A stretch of 14,622 nt of DNA, taken from assembly GCA_026770585.1 (NCBI GenBank), contig MU646331.1:657562-672183 (forward strand). Direction: 5' to 3'. Source of the stretch: Baffinella frigidus. Taxonomy: Eukaryota; Cryptophyceae; Cryptomonadales; Baffinellaceae. Position numbers and translations under genes: made by a program. Below, piece by piece: positions 13,044 through 14,622 of this stretch. The notes beneath the pieces are model-generated. The model made no database searches and had not been told where the DNA came from. It saw only the letters and a program-made list of their open reading frames with translations. Every line of letters starts with the position of its first letter. Position 1 is the stretch's first letter.

Positions 13044-13187
13044 TCAAACCTCATCGACTTCGTGCGCCCACCACGACAACGCGTCCAAATCCGCCTGCGA
13101 CAGCGGCTTCGCCACAACCTCCGGCTGCTCCTCCTTCTCGCCCGCCTCCTCCTCGTCGTCCTCTCCGTCCCTGAGGAATTGGAGCCG
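13044..13187 (-). pseudogene. ADLDAL-family copy d, likely terminal exon
   Basis: Open from after a TAA (13190-13188) to a TGA at 13046-13044. From a likely splice acceptor at 13171 it reads DGEDDEEEAGEKEEQ, then PEVVAKPLSQADLDALSWWA and HEVDEV, stop. It thus combines a strongly acidic tract with the conserved domain. Relative to copy e, about 28 bp after GAGGT are deleted, so the stop is probably not the original one. Codon differences from e are nearly all silent. The product is unknown; acidic tracts are common in nuclear and chromatin proteins, but that is only a general remark. Confidence 0.7.
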
Positions 13188-13191
13188 TTAC
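13171..13191 (-). promoter_or_regulatory. Putative intron 3' end before the acidic exon
   Basis: On the minus strand GGTAACGGCTCCAATTCCTCAG precedes the acidic tract: a TAAC branch-like word, a pyrimidine-leaning stretch and CAG. The same arrangement, with CTAAC, precedes acidic copies at 13367 and 13712. Inferred from pattern only. Confidence 0.4.
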
Positions 13192-13277
13192 CACACGGTG
13201 GGCTTCGAGGGTTTCGGGACCCCTAGATTTAGCAGTAACGTGACCAAATTGGCACTAGAACATCCTTAACGTCAACT

Positions 13278-13367
13278 TCACACAGGGCAAGTTAACTTTT
13301 GATGACAGGTTCGTAGTCCACTGTATGGCTCACCCACCCCCTCAGCGTCGTCCGCTTCGCCACTGAG
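13278..13367 (-). pseudogene. Acidic-exon copy c
   Basis: After CTAACGGCTCCAACTCC and CTCAG the frame reads SGEADDAEGVGEP and then unrelated residues to a TGA at 13280-13278. It matches the acidic part of copy d in position after the intron-like end, but the ADLDAL part is missing. Confidence 0.5.
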
Positions 13368-13483
13368 GTTGGAGTTGGAGCCGTTAGCCAATTGCCTCTC
13401 CCCGGAGTGAGAGCCGTTAGCCTATTATGGAATTGGAGCTGTTGGCCTATTTTCTAAGGAGAATCCGTCAAGACGCTGGTGCC

Positions 13484-13663
13484 CCACACGAGGCTATCCA
13501 TGCAAACAGAATAAATGTCGGTTTTAACTTTTGTGGGGAGAATTGGTCACGTGCTACACGCAAAGCGTGTAGATTGTCTTTCTATTCGACCAAACAGATG
13601 AAAATTACTACACAAACGCTTACAATCGACATTTATTATGTTGGCATGAATAGCCTCGGGTGG
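13484..13663. mobile_element. CCAC-CGAG family element, 180 bp
   Basis: Inverted ends 13484-13520 and 13627-13663, 37 nt with four mismatches (CCACACGAGGCTATCCATGC outermost), extending weakly further inward. The centre has AATTGGTCACGTG, an 8-bp stem CTACACGC/GCGTGTAG (13554-13572, AAA loop) and CGACCAA. Inserted directly at the end of acidic-exon copy b, whose reading frame it cuts. Confidence 0.9.
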
Positions 13664-13710
13664 CCTCATCCTTCTCGCCCCCTCCCGCCGCGTCGTCGTC
13701 CTCTTCGTCC
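13664..13710 (-). pseudogene. Acidic-exon copy b, cut by an element
   Basis: After GGCTAACGGCTCCAATTCC and CTGAG the frame reads RDEEDDDAAGGGEKDEA, parallel to the acidic tract of copy d, and then passes into the end of the 13484-13663 element. Confidence 0.6.
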
Positions 13711-13718
13711 CTCAGCTT

Positions 13719-13815
13719 GGAATTGGAGCCGTTAGCCGATTGCCCGGAATTGGAGCCGTTAGCCTATCATGGAATTGGAGCCGTTGCCTCTTATAGAATT
13801 GGAGCCGTTAGCCTA
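13719..13815. repeat. Tandem GGAATTGGAGCCGTTAGCC, four units
   Basis: Units begin at 13719, 13746, 13771 and 13795, spaced 27, 25 and about 25 bp. On the minus strand each is GGCTAACGGCTCCAATTCC, the intron-end-like motif before the acidic exons. Single copies lie at 13172-13190, 13372-13390 and 13894-13910. Confidence 0.9.
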
Positions 13816-13865
13816 ATTTCCTTGTCACCCCCCCCCTCCTCCTCGTCGCTCTCTTCGGCCCCGAG
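13791..13865 (-). pseudogene. Acidic-exon copy a
   Basis: Reads LGAEESDEEEGGGDKE and then, through the tandem repeat, to a TAA at 13793-13791. The frame is open upstream for another 17 codons. It is the most upstream member of the array in minus-strand order, and no ADLDAL part follows it. Confidence 0.5.
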
Positions 13866-13911
13866 GTTTGATCGGGTCGAGTAATTAGAGAGAAAATTGG
13901 AGCCGTGAGCC

Positions 13912-14062
13912 CAATTTCATCTCGGACCATACCAGAATCTGTCCTGATAAAAAGGAGTAAGACAGCATCATTTGATGCCTAAAATAGCATATACACCTTC
14001 ACCTTCCGCTAGGGGAGCCTAAGATAGCGGGACAGATTCTGTCTTGGTCCGAAATTAAATTG
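13912..14062. mobile_element. GGACC-family element, copy D
   Basis: Begins CAATTTCATCTCGGACCA and ends TGGTCCGAAATTAAATTG; about 33-bp ends. The interior matches copy A (2922-3068) nearly base for base, indicating recent spread or segmental duplication. Confidence 0.9.
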
Positions 14063-14088
14063 CTGAAGAACATCCGCCAAGGCGCTGG

Positions 14089-14189
14089 TCCACACGAGGC
14101 TATCCAAGCGAACAGAACAAAATCACATTTTGAAATTTGTGGGGAAATGATCACGTTTCCGTACGGATGTCCGTACGGAAACGTGATCA
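14089..14189. mobile_element. Truncated CCAC-CGAG element with 20-bp palindrome
   Basis: The left end CCACACGAGGCTATCCAAGC matches 13484, but no right end follows. Instead, a perfect palindrome with arms 14148-14167 and 14170-14189 (TGATCACGTTTCCGTACGGA) lies at the place of the family's TTGGTCACGT motif. The flank to its left (CCGCCAAGGCGCTGGT) resembles the flank left of 13484. Confidence 0.7.
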
Positions 14190-14208
14190 AATGCTGACTT
14201 TTGGCGAA

Positions 14209-14287
14209 TAGCATTTACACCCTTACCTTCCGCGTGGGGAGCCGAAGATAGCGGGACAGATTTTGTCTTGGTCCGAAATTAAATTGT
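14209..14287. mobile_element. GGACC-family element, copy E (right half only)
   Basis: From TAGCATTTACACCCTTACC to GGTCCGAAATTAAATTG it matches the right half of copies A and D; the left half is absent. It begins 20 bp after the palindrome of the truncated element. Confidence 0.8.
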
Positions 14288-14412
14288 CAACACACCAGGC
14301 GGCCCAATCAACGCGTACGCTCCCCTACGCAATTCCTCCTATTAGAGTGCATCTGATTCAGTTATCTTGAGAATTAGATTGCCTCTGTAGGTCATTCAGA
14401 GATGTCCCAACT
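14288..14412. other. Unique spacer before the right-hand array
   Basis: No gene, repeat or hairpin noticed. Confidence 0.5.
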
Positions 14413-14622
14413 TGGGATTTTGGGTGTAGGGTGTAGGGTGCAAGGTGCAGGGTGTAGGGTGTAGGGTGTAGGGTGTAGTGCGTAGGGTGCAGGGTGTAGG
14501 GGTGTAGGGATCAAGGGTGTAGGGTGTAGGATGTAGGGTGTAGGGCGTAGGGTGTAGGGTGTAGGGTGTAGGGTGCAGGGTGCAGGGTGTAGGGTGTAGG
14601 GTGTAGGGTGTAGGGTGTAGGG
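14413..14622 (+). repeat. TGTAGGG heptamer array to window edge
   Basis: About twenty-nine heptamers, overwhelmingly TGTAGGG with TGCAGGG and a few CGTAGGG/TGTAGTG units, almost no TTTAGGG. The phase is kept apart from a few slips (GGGGTGTAGGG). G-rich on +, as expected toward a right-hand chromosome end, and continuing beyond the window. Confidence 0.95.

Overview
The window looks like a subtelomeric stretch of a eukaryotic nuclear chromosome. Blocks of plant/alga-type telomere heptamer (TTTAGGG and close variants) occur about ten times, base composition is mixed, no operons or bacterial signals are visible, and nearly every kilobase holds short inverted-repeat elements or decayed duplicates. 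TTTAGGG telomeres occur in plants, green algae, cryptophytes, dinoflagellates and relatives, and apicomplexan/chromerid lineages, so an alga or other protist is likely but the species cannot be named. No intact, recognisable gene, rRNA or tRNA is present.

Layout. 1-142: clean TTTAGGG array pointing inward. 143-1985: AT microsatellite, short tandem repeats, a 60-bp-arm inverted repeat and a degenerate telomeric block. 2026-3600: duplicated modules (a TACAGTTG-type minisatellite between GC-rich headers, a 221-bp direct duplication, a 23-bp tandem expansion) and a terminal-inverted-repeat element. 3640-5230: a 119-bp TA-flanked element with a nearby copy of its unoccupied target, a 160-bp hairpin element and a multi-palindrome element. 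5480-6030: a telomeric block abutting three copies of a start-codon region (MAQTP). 6340-8650: half-elements, three or more small DNA-transposon-like elements, a GAGAGT microsatellite and a second 160-bp hairpin element. 8700-9137: telomere-like arrays, including a head-to-head junction. 9199-10700: minus-strand fragments of one unrecognised protein family (core ITEGYTERYHEAFLRA) mixed with a 13-bp minisatellite. 10898-11198: long telomeric block. 11200-12690: repeated start regions, another transposon-like element and two overlapping plus-strand frames. 12677-13916: minus-strand array of a second unrecognised family (acidic tract followed by QADLDALSWWAHEVDEV). 13912-14287: more elements. 14413-14622: TGTAGGG array running to the window edge.

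How it fits together. All telomere-like blocks except one carry the G-rich strand on +, as expected if the chromosome end lies to the right and DNA was repeatedly added beyond older telomeres. Between the blocks, families of very small non-autonomous elements (four or more kinds, two with TA target duplications) and broken exon copies have been multiplied. The two protein families are the best evidence for genuine genes: their copies differ mainly at third codon positions although most lack an ATG, so they look like exons or exon relics of genes whose intact copies lie elsewhere. None of the family names used here comes from a database search.
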